A stretch of DNA of 64,000 bases. Source: Variovorax sp. YR216 (GTDB lineage: Bacteria > Pseudomonadota > Gammaproteobacteria > Burkholderiales > Burkholderiaceae_C). The stretch is taken from positions 124,001-188,000 of the forward strand of contig NZ_FNRO01000011.1 of the NCBI RefSeq assembly GCF_900107745.1, in the 5' to 3' direction. Positions 8,197 to 17,031 of the stretch are shown piece after piece. Made by a program: the position numbers and the translations under genes. A model generated the notes under the pieces. It saw only the letters and a program-made list of their open reading frames with translations, was not told the DNA's origin and did no database searches. Position 1 is the stretch's first letter. Each line of letters starts with the position of its first letter.

Positions 8197-9414
8197 CTAT
8201 GCGGGCTGTGCGGCCGGGCGCGCGATGGCGCCTTCCTTGACCGGCAGGTTGATCAGCGCCGCGAACACCCCCAGCGCGATCGCGATGTACCAGACGATGT
8301 CGTAGCTGCCGGTCCGGTCATAGAGGTAGCCGCCGAGCCAGACGCCCAGGAACGAGCCCACCTGATGGCTGAAGAACACGATTCCGCCCAGCATCGAAAG
8401 GTGCGCCACGCCGAAGATCTGCGCCACGATGCCGCTGGTCAGCGGAACGGTCGACAGCCACAGAAAGCCCATCACGGCCGCGAAGACATAGACGGTGAAA
8501 GGCGAAATCGGCACGAGCAGGAAGAGCGCGATCGCCACCGCCCGGGTGATGTAGATCGCCGCGAGCAGCTTGCGCTTGGCCAGCCGGGCACCCAGCGAGC
8601 CGGCGACGTAGGTACCGAAGACATTGAACAACCCGATCAGCGCCAGCGCATAGCTCGCCACCTCGGGCGACAGGCCCTGGTCGCGCAGGTAGCTCGGCAT
8701 GTGCACGCCGATGAACACCACCTGGAAGCCGCAGACGAAGTAGCCGGCCGTCAGCAGCATGAAGCTCGGATAGCCGAAGGCTTCACGCATCGCCTGGCCG
8801 ATAGTTTGATGGCGGCGCACCGCAACCGAATCGTGGCGCGGCTCGCGCAGCCCGAAAGCCAGCGGCACGATCATGAGGACCATGGCGGCCAGCACGACCA
8901 GCGAGGTGTGCGCGCCGAGGCGGGCGATCAACTGGCCCTCGACCGGCACCATCAGGAACTGGCCGAACGAGCCGGCCGCGGCCGCCACGCCCATGGCCCA
9001 GGACCGCTTTTCGGGCGAGATCTGCCGGCCGATCACGCCGTAGATCACCGCGTAGGTCGTGCCGGCCTGCGCCGCGCCGATCAGCACGCCGGCCGTGAGC
9101 GCAAACATGAACGGCGTGGGCGAAAACGCCATCCCGAGCAGGCCCAGCGCATACAGCACCGCGCCGGCCACCAGCACGCGGAACGCGCCCAGCTTGTCGG
9201 CCAGCATGCCGGCGAACACGCCGATCAGGCCCCACGAGAGGTTTTGCACCGCGATCGCGAACGAGAACGCCTGCCGCGACCAGCCCTGTTCCTGCGTGAT
9301 CGGCTGCAGCCACAGGCCGAAGCCGTGGCGGATCCCCATCGACAGCGTGACGATCATGGCCCCGCAGACGAGGACCTGCTTGAGGCTGAGAGGCTGGCTG
9401 GCGGAGGGATTCAT
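8197..9414 (-). CDS. MFS transporter
   Basis: 405 residues from the ATG at 9414; an in-frame ATG at 9462 would add a basic, unlikely leader. About twelve hydrophobic segments. The start of the fold is clear (VLVCGAMIVTLSMGIRHGFG), and the loop 2-3 motif appears as GMLADKLGAFR, a variant of GxLaDrxGrr. The proteins with MSMGIRHGFGLW openings belong to the oxalate/formate or monocarboxylate-like antiporter branch (OFA/MCT-like), so an organic anion substrate is possible, but this is a family-level guess. Diverges from parE. Confidence 0.88.
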   Translation of the reverse strand: MNPSASQPLSLKQVLVCGAMIVTLSMGIRHGFGLWLQPITQEQGWSRQAFSFAIAVQNLSWGLIGVFAGMLADKLGAFRVLVAGAVLYALGLLGMAFSPTPFMFALTAGVLIGAAQAGTTYAVIYGVIGRQISPEKRSWAMGVAAAAGSFGQFLMVPVEGQLIARLGAHTSLVVLAAMVLMIVPLAFGLREPRHDSVAVRRHQTIGQAMREAFGYPSFMLLTAGYFVCGFQVVFIGVHMPSYLRDQGLSPEVASYALALIGLFNVFGTYVAGSLGARLAKRKLLAAIYITRAVAIALFLLVPISPFTVYVFAAVMGFLWLSTVPLTSGIVAQIFGVAHLSMLGGIVFFSHQVGSFLGVWLGGYLYDRTGSYDIVWYIAIALGVFAALINLPVKEGAIARPAAQPA

Positions 9415-9553
9415 GGCGGGCAATGTACCGAAAAGCCGCTGGCGGCGCCGGCCTGAGGCCAAAAGCGATTATTGATATTTGCGCATCGCATTGATGAGGC
9501 GAAAGCGGCGACCCGCCCCGGCGGACCAGGCCGTCGCCCTAGAATCCCGCGCC

Positions 9554-11551
9554 ATGGCAAGCAAGGAACCAGGCAGTTACGGGGAAGCGTCCATTCGCGT
9601 CCTCAAGGGCTTAGAGCCCGTCAAGCAGCGGCCGGGCATGTACACCCGGACCGACAACCCGCTGCACATCATTCAGGAAGTGCTGGACAACGCCGCCGAC
9701 GAGGCGCTCGCGGGGTACGGCAAGAAGATCAAGGTCGTGATCCACACCGACGGCTCGGTGAGCGTGGAAGACGACGGCCGCGGCATTCCGTTCGGGCTGC
9801 ATCCCGAGGAGAAGGCGCCGGTCGTCGAGCTGGTGTTCACCCGGCTGCACGCGGGCGGCAAGTTCGACAAGGGATCGGGCGGCGCGTACAGCTTCTCGGG
9901 CGGTTTGCACGGCGTGGGCGTCTCGGTGACCAACGCGCTGTCGAAGCGCCTTGAAGTCACCTCGTACCGCGAGGGCTCGGTCGCGCAGATCGCATTCGCG
10001 GCCGGCGACGTGGTCGAGAAGCTCAAGGTGCGTCCGCAGGAAAGCGCCGCCGCCTCCAACGGCGACGGGCCGCGCGACCGCCGGCAGGGCACCACGGTAC
10101 GCGCGTGGCCCGATGCGTCGTACTTCGAGTCGGCTGTGCTGCCCATTCACGAACTCACGCACCTGCTGCGCAGCAAGGCGGTGCTGATGCCCGGCGTCTC
10201 GGTCACGCTGGTGGTCGAGAAGACCAAGGAAACCCAGACCTGGCTCTACAAGGGCGGCCTGCGCGACTACCTGATGCAGACGCTCAACGGCGACCCGGTG
10301 ATCCCGCTGTTCGACGGCTCGGGCCATGCCGACAAGAACGCCGACAACTTCGCCGAAGGCGAGGGCGCCGATTGGTGCGTCGCCTTCACAGAGGACGGCC
10401 AGCCGGTGCGCGAGAGCTACGTCAACCTGATCCCGACCAGCGCCGGCGGCACGCACGACAGCGGCTTGCGCGACGGCCTCTTCAACGCGGTCAAGAGCTT
10501 TATCGACCTGCATTCGCTGCTGCCCAAGGGCGTGAAGCTGCTGCCCGAGGATGTGTTCGCGCGGGCTTCGTACGTGCTCTCGGCCAAGGTGCTCGACCCG
10601 CAGTTCCAGGGCCAGATCAAGGAACGCCTCAACTCGCGCGATGCGGTGCGGCTGGTGTCCAGCTTCGTGCGGCCGGCGATGGAGCTGTGGCTGAACCAGC
10701 ATGTGGACTACGGCAAGAAGCTCGCCGAACTCGCCATCAAGGCAGCGCAGACCCGTCAGCGCGCCGGCCAGAAGGTCGAGAAGCGCAAGGGCTCCGGCGT
10801 GGCGGTGCTGCCCGGCAAGCTGACCGATTGCGAAAGCCGCGACACCGCGCACAACGAGGTCTTCCTCGTCGAGGGCGATTCGGCCGGCGGCAGCGCCAAG
10901 ATGGGCCGCGACAAGGAATGTCAGGCCATCCTGCCCCTGCGCGGCAAGGTGCTCAACACCTGGGAGGTCGAGCGCGACCGTCTCTTCGCCAATACCGAGA
11001 TTCATGACATTTCGGTCGCGATCGGCGTCGACCCGCACGGTCCCGACGACACGCCCGACCTCTCGGGCTTGCGCTACGGAAAGATCTGCATCCTGAGCGA
11101 TGCCGACGTGGACGGCTCGCACATCCAGGTGCTGCTGCTCACGCTGTTCTTCCGCCATTTTCCGAAGCTCATCGAGGCGGGGAATGTGTATGTGGCGAAA
11201 CCGCCGCTCTTCCGCGTCGATGCACCGGCGCGCGGCAAGAAGCCGGCCTCGAAGGTCTATGCGCTGGACGAAGGCGAACTCACCGCCATCCTCGACAAGC
11301 TGCGCAAGGACGGCGTGCGCGAAGGCGCATGGAGCATCAGCCGCTTCAAGGGGCTGGGCGAAATGAGCGCGGAGCAGTTGTGGGAAACCACGCTGAATCC
11401 GGACACGCGGCGCCTCCTGCAGGTGCGGCTCGGCCGCTTCGACGTGCAGGGCACGCAGGGCGAGATCACGAAGCTCATGGGCAAGGGCGAAGCCGCGGCG
11501 CGCCGCGAGCTGATGGAGCTGCGGGCCGATGACGTCGAAATAGATATCTGA
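9554..11551 (+). CDS. parE: DNA topoisomerase IV subunit B
   Basis: 665 residues from the ATG at 9554. GHKL ATPase domain with EVLDNAADEA (from residue 42) and DDGRGIP (about 73), the lid YSFSGGLHGVGVSVTNALS, a transducer domain, and a TOPRIM domain with EGDSAGG (from 440), PLRGKVLNTW and the acidic ILSDADVDGSHI. C-terminal IKRFKGLGEM-type motif appears as ISRFKGLGEMSAEQLWETT. The partner subunit parC is two genes downstream, and the length and absence of a large TOPRIM insert favour ParE over GyrB. Decatenates replicated chromosomes. Confidence 0.96.
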   Translation: MASKEPGSYGEASIRVLKGLEPVKQRPGMYTRTDNPLHIIQEVLDNAADEALAGYGKKIKVVIHTDGSVSVEDDGRGIPFGLHPEEKAPVVELVFTRLHAGGKFDKGSGGAYSFSGGLHGVGVSVTNALSKRLEVTSYREGSVAQIAFAAGDVVEKLKVRPQESAAASNGDGPRDRRQGTTVRAWPDASYFESAVLPIHELTHLLRSKAVLMPGVSVTLVVEKTKETQTWLYKGGLRDYLMQTLNGDPVIPLFDGSGHADKNADNFAEGEGADWCVAFTEDGQPVRESYVNLIPTSAGGTHDSGLRDGLFNAVKSFIDLHSLLPKGVKLLPEDVFARASYVLSAKVLDPQFQGQIKERLNSRDAVRLVSSFVRPAMELWLNQHVDYGKKLAELAIKAAQTRQRAGQKVEKRKGSGVAVLPGKLTDCESRDTAHNEVFLVEGDSAGGSAKMGRDKECQAILPLRGKVLNTWEVERDRLFANTEIHDISVAIGVDPHGPDDTPDLSGLRYGKICILSDADVDGSHIQVLLLTLFFRHFPKLIEAGNVYVAKPPLFRVDAPARGKKPASKVYALDEGELTAILDKLRKDGVREGAWSISRFKGLGEMSAEQLWETTLNPDTRRLLQVRLGRFDVQGTQGEITKLMGKGEAAARRELMELRADDVEIDI

Positions 11552-11637
11552 TTCGCGCCGCCGTCTCCCGCACCGGTGTCGAACATTTTGTGACGGTGCG
11601 GACCACGTGCGTTTACCGGGCGCGGGCATAGTGCCGC

Positions 11638-12513
11638 ATGGCGAAATCGATGAGGTTTTCTGGATGGATCGCTGCGTTGCTGTCGGCACTCGTGCTGGCA
11701 GCTTCGCCGCAGGCCGCCCGGGCGACGGACATCTTCGGTTACGTCGACGAGAAAGGCGTGGCGCATTTCGCGTCGGAAAAGCTCGACGAGCGCTACCAAT
11801 TGTTCTTTCGCGGCGGGCAGAGCTTCGACACCTCGAACGGCCTCGGCCGGGGGCGCGGCGGCCCGATCAACGGCACGGTGCCGCGCGCCTCGCAGGCGCT
11901 GGTCTCCATGTTCGAGGCGTCGCCGAGCTACAGGCCTGCACAGGGCGCGATGCGTGAAGCCGCGCGACGCCATTCGATCGACTACGAGCTGCTGCAGGCG
12001 CTGATCGCGACCGAGTCGGGCTTCGATGCGCAGGCCGTCTCGCCCAAGGGAGCGCTCGGACTCATGCAGGTCATGCCGGCGACGGCGGAGCGCTACGGGG
12101 TGGCGGCGGACAAGCGCGCCTCGATCGAGAAGAAGCTCTTCGACCCGCGCGTCAATATCGCCACCGGCGCTCGCTACCTGCGCGACCTCATGGGGATGTT
12201 CCCCGGTGATCTCGAACTCGCGCTGGCTGCCTACAACGCGGGCGAAGGGGCGGTGCAACGCGCGGGCAACAGGATCCCCAACTACCGTGAGACGCAGAAT
12301 TACGTGAGCACGGTGCTTCAGCTCTATGCCTATCTCAAGCCTTCGGCCGCGATCGGCCGAGGCAAGGCGCCGGCGCGCATCCGCATGGAAATGGGTGTGC
12401 CGGTGGGCGGTGCCCTCGGTCGTGGCAATATGCCGCCCGACGCACGCAGCCGCCCGGCCATGCCGGAGCTGCCCGAGGTGCCGATGACCGTACCGGCGGA
12501 GCCGGCGCCGTGA
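11638..12513 (+). CDS. lytic transglycosylase with SLT domain
   Basis: 291 residues. Secreted: N-terminal signal MAKSMRFSGWIAALLSALVLAASPQAARA. A short DUF4124-like strand (IFGYVDEKGVAHFASEKLDERYQLFF) precedes the goose-lysozyme-like SLT domain with catalytic Glu126 in ATESGFD, the motif SPKGALGLMQVMP and the closing LAAYNAGEGAV. Cleaves peptidoglycan glycan strands in the periplasm. The Pro-rich tail (PELPEVPMTVPAEPAP) is variable in the family. Its position between parE and parC is a conserved arrangement as I remember it in Comamonadaceae; no functional link to topoisomerase IV is known. Confidence 0.93.
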   Translation: MAKSMRFSGWIAALLSALVLAASPQAARATDIFGYVDEKGVAHFASEKLDERYQLFFRGGQSFDTSNGLGRGRGGPINGTVPRASQALVSMFEASPSYRPAQGAMREAARRHSIDYELLQALIATESGFDAQAVSPKGALGLMQVMPATAERYGVAADKRASIEKKLFDPRVNIATGARYLRDLMGMFPGDLELALAAYNAGEGAVQRAGNRIPNYRETQNYVSTVLQLYAYLKPSAAIGRGKAPARIRMEMGVPVGGALGRGNMPPDARSRPAMPELPEVPMTVPAEPAP

Positions 12514-12586
12514 TTTCCCGAATTTCCCCAAAGGGTGAGCGTGCCGAAGTGCACTGACCCGACATCTTTTTCACTTTCCTGTTCCC

Positions 12587-14968
12587 ATGGACCAACCCAC
12601 GCTCGATTTCCAGAGCCCTGAAGACGATGGCGCGTTGACGCTGGCCGACTATGCGCAGACCGCGTATCTCGAATACGCGCTGAGCGTCGTCAAGGGGCGC
12701 GCCCTGCCCGATGTGAGCGACGGCCAGAAGCCGGTGCAGCGACGCATCCTCTATTCGATGTCGCGCATGGGCCTGGGCTTCGGCGGCGCCAATGGCACCG
12801 TCGGCGCCAAGCCGGTGAAGAGCGCGCGCGTGGTCGGCGACGTGCTCGGCCGTTTCCATCCGCACGGCGACCAGGCCGCCTACGACGCGCTGGTGCGCAT
12901 GGCGCAGGATTTCTCGCAGCGCTATCCGCTGGTCGACGGCCAGGGCAACTTCGGCAGCCGCGATGGCGACGGCGCCGCGGCGATGCGCTACACCGAAGCG
13001 CGCCTCTCGCGCATCACCAGCCTCCTGCTCGACGAGATCGACGAAGGCACGGTCGATTTCATCCCCAACTACGACGGCTCGACCGACGAGCCGCGCCTGT
13101 TGCCGGCGCGGCTGCCCTTCGTGCTGCTCAACGGCGCGAGCGGCATCGCGGTCGGCCTCGCGACCGAGATCCCGAGCCACAACCTGCGCGAAGTGGCCGA
13201 CGCCTGCGTGGCGCTGATCAAGTCCAACGGCAAGCTGAGCGACGAAGAGTTGTTTTCGTTCGTGCCGGGGCCGGACTACCCGGGCGGCGCGCAGATCATC
13301 AGCAGCGCGGCCGAGATCGGCGAAGCCTATCGCACCGGTCGCGGCTCGCTCAAGGTGCGTGCGCGCTGGAAGATCGAAGAACTCGCGCGCGGCCAGTGGC
13401 AGGTGGTGGTCAACGAACTGCCGCCGGGCGTGAGCTCGCAGAAGGTGCTCGAGGAAATCGAGGAACTCACCAACCCGAAGGTGCGCGCCGGCAAGAAGGC
13501 GCTGACCGCCGAGCAGACGCAGCTCAAGGCGGCCGTGCTCGCGGTGCTCGACGGCGTGCGCGATGAATCGAGCAAGGATGCGCCGGTGCGCCTCGTGTTC
13601 GAGCCGAAGACCTCGAAGATCAGCCAGGAGGAATTCATCGGCACGCTGCTGTCGCAGACCTCGCTGGAGACCTCCTCGTCGATCAACCTCACGATGGTCG
13701 GCATCGACGGCAAGCCCACGCAGAAGTCGCTGCGGCAAATACTGAACGAGTGGATCGCGTTCCGCGAAGTCACGGTCGAGAAGCGTTCGCGGCATCGCCT
13801 GGGCAAGGTGCAGGACCGCATCCACATCCTCGAAGGCCGGCAGATCGTCCTGCTGAACATCGACGAGGTGATCGCGATCATCCGCGCCTCCGACGAGCCG
13901 AAGGCGGCGCTGATCGCGCGCTTCAACCTCAGCGACCGGCAGGCCGAGGACATCCTCGAAATCCGCCTGCGCCAATTGGCGCGCCTCGAAGCCATCAAGA
14001 TCGAGCAGGAGCTCAAGAGCCTGCGCGAAGAGCAGAAGAAGCTCGAAGACATCCTCGCGAGCCCGGCCGCGCTGCGCCGCCTGCTGGTCAAGGAAATCGA
14101 AGCCGATGCGAAGAACTTCGAAGATCCGCGCCGCACGCTGATTCAGGCCGAGAAGCGCGCCGTGGCCGAAGTGCGCGTGGTCGACGAGCCGGTGACGGTG
14201 ATCGTCTCGCAGAAGGGCTGGGTCCGCACCCAGAAGGGCTGGGCCAGCGAGCGCGCGGCGGGATCCGCGCCGCCCGAGTACAGCTTCAAGTCCGGCGATG
14301 CGCTGTATGGCGCCTTCGAGTGCCGCTCGGTCGATACGCTGCTGGTCTTCGGCACTGCCAAGGACAAGGGCGTGCGCGTGTACAGCGTGCCGGTGGCGTC
14401 GCTGCCGGGCGGCCGTGGCGACGGCCAGCCGGTCACCACGCTGATTGATCTCGAAAGCGGAACGCACGTCGCGCACTACTTCGCGGGACCGCTCGGCGCG
14501 AACCTGCTGCTGTCGAGCAGCGGCGGCTACGGCTTCATCGCGGCGGTCGAGAACATGATCTCGCGCCAGAAGGGCGGCAAGGCTTTTGTCGACGTGGGCG
14601 AGGGCGAGCAGCTCTGCCAGCCCTCGCTGGTCGGCGGCGCGGGTGGCGCCGAGCCGCTGCCGGCGGCCACGCATGTGTGCTGCGCGTCGACGGGCGGACG
14701 CATCCTGACCTTCGAGATCGGCGAACTCAAGGCGCTGCCGAAGGGCGGTCGCGGCTTGACGCTGATCGATCTGGAAGCCAAGGACACGCTTGCGGGTGCT
14801 GCCGCCTACACGCGCAGCGTGAAGATCGAAGGCATCGGCCGCGGCGGCAAGGAGCGCGAGGAAACGCTGGAGATCCGATCGCTCAACAATGCGCGCGCCG
14901 CCCGTGCGCGCAAGGGCAAGGCGGCCGATCTCGGCTTCAAGCCGGCAAGCGTCACGCGCGTGCAGTAA
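12587..14968 (+). CDS. parC: DNA topoisomerase IV subunit A
   Basis: 793 residues. Winged-helix CAP domain with the quinolone-region stretch HPHGDQAAYDALVRMAQDFSQRYPLVDGQGNFGS and the catalytic Tyr135 in AAMRYTEARLS, which forms the covalent DNA link. Then the tower domain (GKLTDCE-type motifs absent, as expected), a long coiled coil around EQELKSLREEQKKLEDIL, and a short C-terminal beta-pinwheel with weakly conserved repeats (VSQKGWVRTQKGW, SSSGGYGFIAAVENM). Pinwheel size and absence of a GyrA box support ParC. Works with ParE upstream. Confidence 0.96.
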   Translation: MDQPTLDFQSPEDDGALTLADYAQTAYLEYALSVVKGRALPDVSDGQKPVQRRILYSMSRMGLGFGGANGTVGAKPVKSARVVGDVLGRFHPHGDQAAYDALVRMAQDFSQRYPLVDGQGNFGSRDGDGAAAMRYTEARLSRITSLLLDEIDEGTVDFIPNYDGSTDEPRLLPARLPFVLLNGASGIAVGLATEIPSHNLREVADACVALIKSNGKLSDEELFSFVPGPDYPGGAQIISSAAEIGEAYRTGRGSLKVRARWKIEELARGQWQVVVNELPPGVSSQKVLEEIEELTNPKVRAGKKALTAEQTQLKAAVLAVLDGVRDESSKDAPVRLVFEPKTSKISQEEFIGTLLSQTSLETSSSINLTMVGIDGKPTQKSLRQILNEWIAFREVTVEKRSRHRLGKVQDRIHILEGRQIVLLNIDEVIAIIRASDEPKAALIARFNLSDRQAEDILEIRLRQLARLEAIKIEQELKSLREEQKKLEDILASPAALRRLLVKEIEADAKNFEDPRRTLIQAEKRAVAEVRVVDEPVTVIVSQKGWVRTQKGWASERAAGSAPPEYSFKSGDALYGAFECRSVDTLLVFGTAKDKGVRVYSVPVASLPGGRGDGQPVTTLIDLESGTHVAHYFAGPLGANLLLSSSGGYGFIAAVENMISRQKGGKAFVDVGEGEQLCQPSLVGGAGGAEPLPAATHVCCASTGGRILTFEIGELKALPKGGRGLTLIDLEAKDTLAGAAAYTRSVKIEGIGRGGKEREETLEIRSLNNARAARARKGKAADLGFKPASVTRVQ

Positions 14969-14991
14969 CGCGCGCGAACGGAGACACGTGC

Positions 14992-15177
14992 ATGGAAATC
15001 GGCATCCTCGGTCTTGTCATCGCGATCGTGAGCGGGATCGCGAGCTTCGCGCTCGGGCGTTGGTTGTCCAAGCGGCGGCGCGAGGGCAAGGCGCACAAGG
15101 CGCGCGCGGCTGAATACGCATCGCAGAGCCGCCAGGTGCGGCGCGCGCGCGAACGTCAGCAGCAGCGGCGGCGCTGA
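14992..15177 (+). CDS. small membrane protein with basic tail
   Basis: 61 residues beginning MEIGILGLVIAIVSGIASFALGRW, one N-terminal membrane helix, followed by a very basic, Arg/Gln-rich cytosolic tail (SKRRREGKAHKARAAEYASQSRQ and more). A GGAG element stands about ten bases before the ATG. It follows parC by 23 bases and may share its transcript. Function unknown. Architecture suggests an inner-membrane anchor with a nucleic-acid or phospholipid-binding tail, which is speculation. Confidence 0.65.
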   Translation: MEIGILGLVIAIVSGIASFALGRWLSKRRREGKAHKARAAEYASQSRQVRRARERQQQRRR

Positions 15178-15183
15178 CCCTCG

Positions 15184-16797
15184 TCAGTCGGTGAAGGAAC
15201 GCACCTGCAGTGGCAGGGCGGGCGGCTCCCAGCGGTAGTCCGCGGCCAGTACGTTGCGCGCTGGCTGCCGGCCCTCCCATTGCAGGTGCAGCAGATCGGC
15301 CAGCGTCCAGCCGACCCAGTCGGCACGGAACGGGCGTTGTGCGATCTCCGTCGCCATCGGCAGCGGCTGGTCGCTCTGCCACACCACGGTGGGGATGCGG
15401 TAACCCGACTCGGTCGCGGGGCTGTGGCCCGCACGATCGGTGCCGTGGCCCACTTCCTGTCCGTGGTCGGACAGGTACATCCACGCCCGGTATGCGTCGC
15501 CGCGGCCGATGGTGCGGGTGAGCTGCAACGTCTCCGACACCACGAAGTCGTGGTACAGCAAGGCCGCGTCGTACTCCTGCCGGAAGCGCCGGACCCACGC
15601 GGAGCGACCTTCCTCGATGAGCCCCGCTTCCACCGCGTCGACCTGATCGTCGAAGGGGTTGTGGCCCTGCGGAAAGCGAAGGCTGTAGTGCGGATGCGCG
15701 CCCAGCAGGTGCACCACGATGAACTTGCGCTCCGCCGGGTCCTCCAGCGCTTCCTGCACGCAGTCGAGCAGTTCGCCGTCGAGCGATGCGCTGGCGCGAC
15801 CGGGCGTGCGGTTGACGAAGTCGACCACGTCGGCGAGGCGCGCGTGCTGCTGCTCGATCGCGATGTCGTCGTGGTTGCTCATCCACCAGACCTTGTAGCC
15901 GGCGGCGCGCGCCAGCGCGAGCAGATGCTGCGCGTTGCCGCTTTCGGGCTGGCCGAAGCCGAACATGTTGCGCAGCGCGGGCAGCGTGCTCGCATCGGCA
16001 GACCATGCATTGCGCAGCACCAGCATCCGGTCGCCCTGTTGCTTCCGATGCGCGACGAGGCGCGGGGTGGTCGCGCGGCCATAGCCGTAGAGCGCCATGT
16101 TGTCGCGGTTGATGCTGTCGGTGACGACGAGCACGACGGTGGACGGGCCATCGCGTGTGATCGCTGGCGCGGCGATCCGTGCGCGCGCCAGCGCCTCTTT
16201 GCGGCCGCGTTCTTCATCGGCCCAGCTCGCGCGCAAGGTCTGGATCGATTGCGCCCAGCCCGCCCAGAACACCACCGGATGCAGACGCCGCCATGGCTTG
16301 CTCGCATAGGCCGCGGCGCAGACCAGGAGCGTCAATGCCAACAGGAGGATCGCACCGCGCGATGGGCGTTGCGGCGCGCGCCGACCGTGCCGCGCGAGCC
16401 GCCAGACGCATGCGCCGGCGGTGAGCAGTGCGACGCTCCACAGCACCGCGGTGCGCCAGTGCATCGACAGGTATTCGCTCGTCTCCCGTGCATTGGAGTT
16501 GGCCGCCGCGCCGAGCACCAGCGCGCCGTCCGGGGCCGCCTGGTAGGCGTCCAGCAGATAGGCGCGTATCGCACCATCGAGCGCGAAGGCCATCACCCAC
16601 AGCCACACGGCGATGCGGCGAAGCCAACGCACGGCGCCGCTGCGCACCGGCCATGCGAACCACGCGAGAAGCGGCAGCAGCAACACCAGCAGCTGCGCCA
16701 CTCGCCGCCCATCGTGCCCGAGGACGATGAACAGGCCTGCGATCCCCGTGATCGCGGCGATGGCTTGCCAGGGCTTTGGGGTCGATCGGATCGGCAT
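15184..16797 (-). CDS. phosphoethanolamine transferase-like sulfatase-fold membrane protein
   Basis: 537 residues. Five membrane helices in the first 165 residues, then a periplasmic alkaline-phosphatase/sulfatase-fold domain. Metal and catalytic features of the EptA/CptA family: VLVVTDSINRDNMALYGYG (about 223-240), nucleophile candidate Thr271 in SADASTLPALRNMFG, the later VHLLGAHPHY and the metal-binding YLSDHGQEVGHG near 440. Such enzymes transfer phosphoethanolamine from phosphatidylethanolamine to lipid A or core LPS; the acceptor here is not known. The N-terminal half is shorter and less conserved than EptA. Divergent from the patatin gene. Confidence 0.85.
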   Translation of the reverse strand: MPIRSTPKPWQAIAAITGIAGLFIVLGHDGRRVAQLLVLLLPLLAWFAWPVRSGAVRWLRRIAVWLWVMAFALDGAIRAYLLDAYQAAPDGALVLGAAANSNARETSEYLSMHWRTAVLWSVALLTAGACVWRLARHGRRAPQRPSRGAILLLALTLLVCAAAYASKPWRRLHPVVFWAGWAQSIQTLRASWADEERGRKEALARARIAAPAITRDGPSTVVLVVTDSINRDNMALYGYGRATTPRLVAHRKQQGDRMLVLRNAWSADASTLPALRNMFGFGQPESGNAQHLLALARAAGYKVWWMSNHDDIAIEQQHARLADVVDFVNRTPGRASASLDGELLDCVQEALEDPAERKFIVVHLLGAHPHYSLRFPQGHNPFDDQVDAVEAGLIEEGRSAWVRRFRQEYDAALLYHDFVVSETLQLTRTIGRGDAYRAWMYLSDHGQEVGHGTDRAGHSPATESGYRIPTVVWQSDQPLPMATEIAQRPFRADWVGWTLADLLHLQWEGRQPARNVLAADYRWEPPALPLQVRSFTD

Positions 16798-17031
16798 GGG
16801 CTTGCGTGCAGGCTTGGACGAAGCCGGATTCTGAAACTCGCTCGTTGCGCGCTGCAGCGCATTCAGGGCTGGCGCGAAGGGCTATCGGAGCCAGGGCCGC
16901 CAGCGCGCACGGGTGCGCGCGGCTCGTGCGGTTGTGCACCGTGATTGCCCGCCCGAAGCCATAGACCTTTCGCTCCATTGCTGCGCCGCGCAAGGCATGA
17001 AATATTGCGTCGCAGAACGACGAGGAGCGGC

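Noticed and set aside
11568..11601. CCGCACCG/CGGTGCGG inverted repeat between parE and the transglycosylase gene
   Set aside because: 8-bp arms with an 18-base loop and no T-tract; not convincing as a terminator, and no operator role could be argued.
9611..11689. 692-codon open frame on the minus strand
   Set aside because: Antisense shadow of parE; high-GC third-position bias keeps this frame open.
12335..14674. 779-codon open frame on the minus strand
   Set aside because: Antisense shadow of parC, with Arg/His/Asp/Gln-rich composition and no domain.
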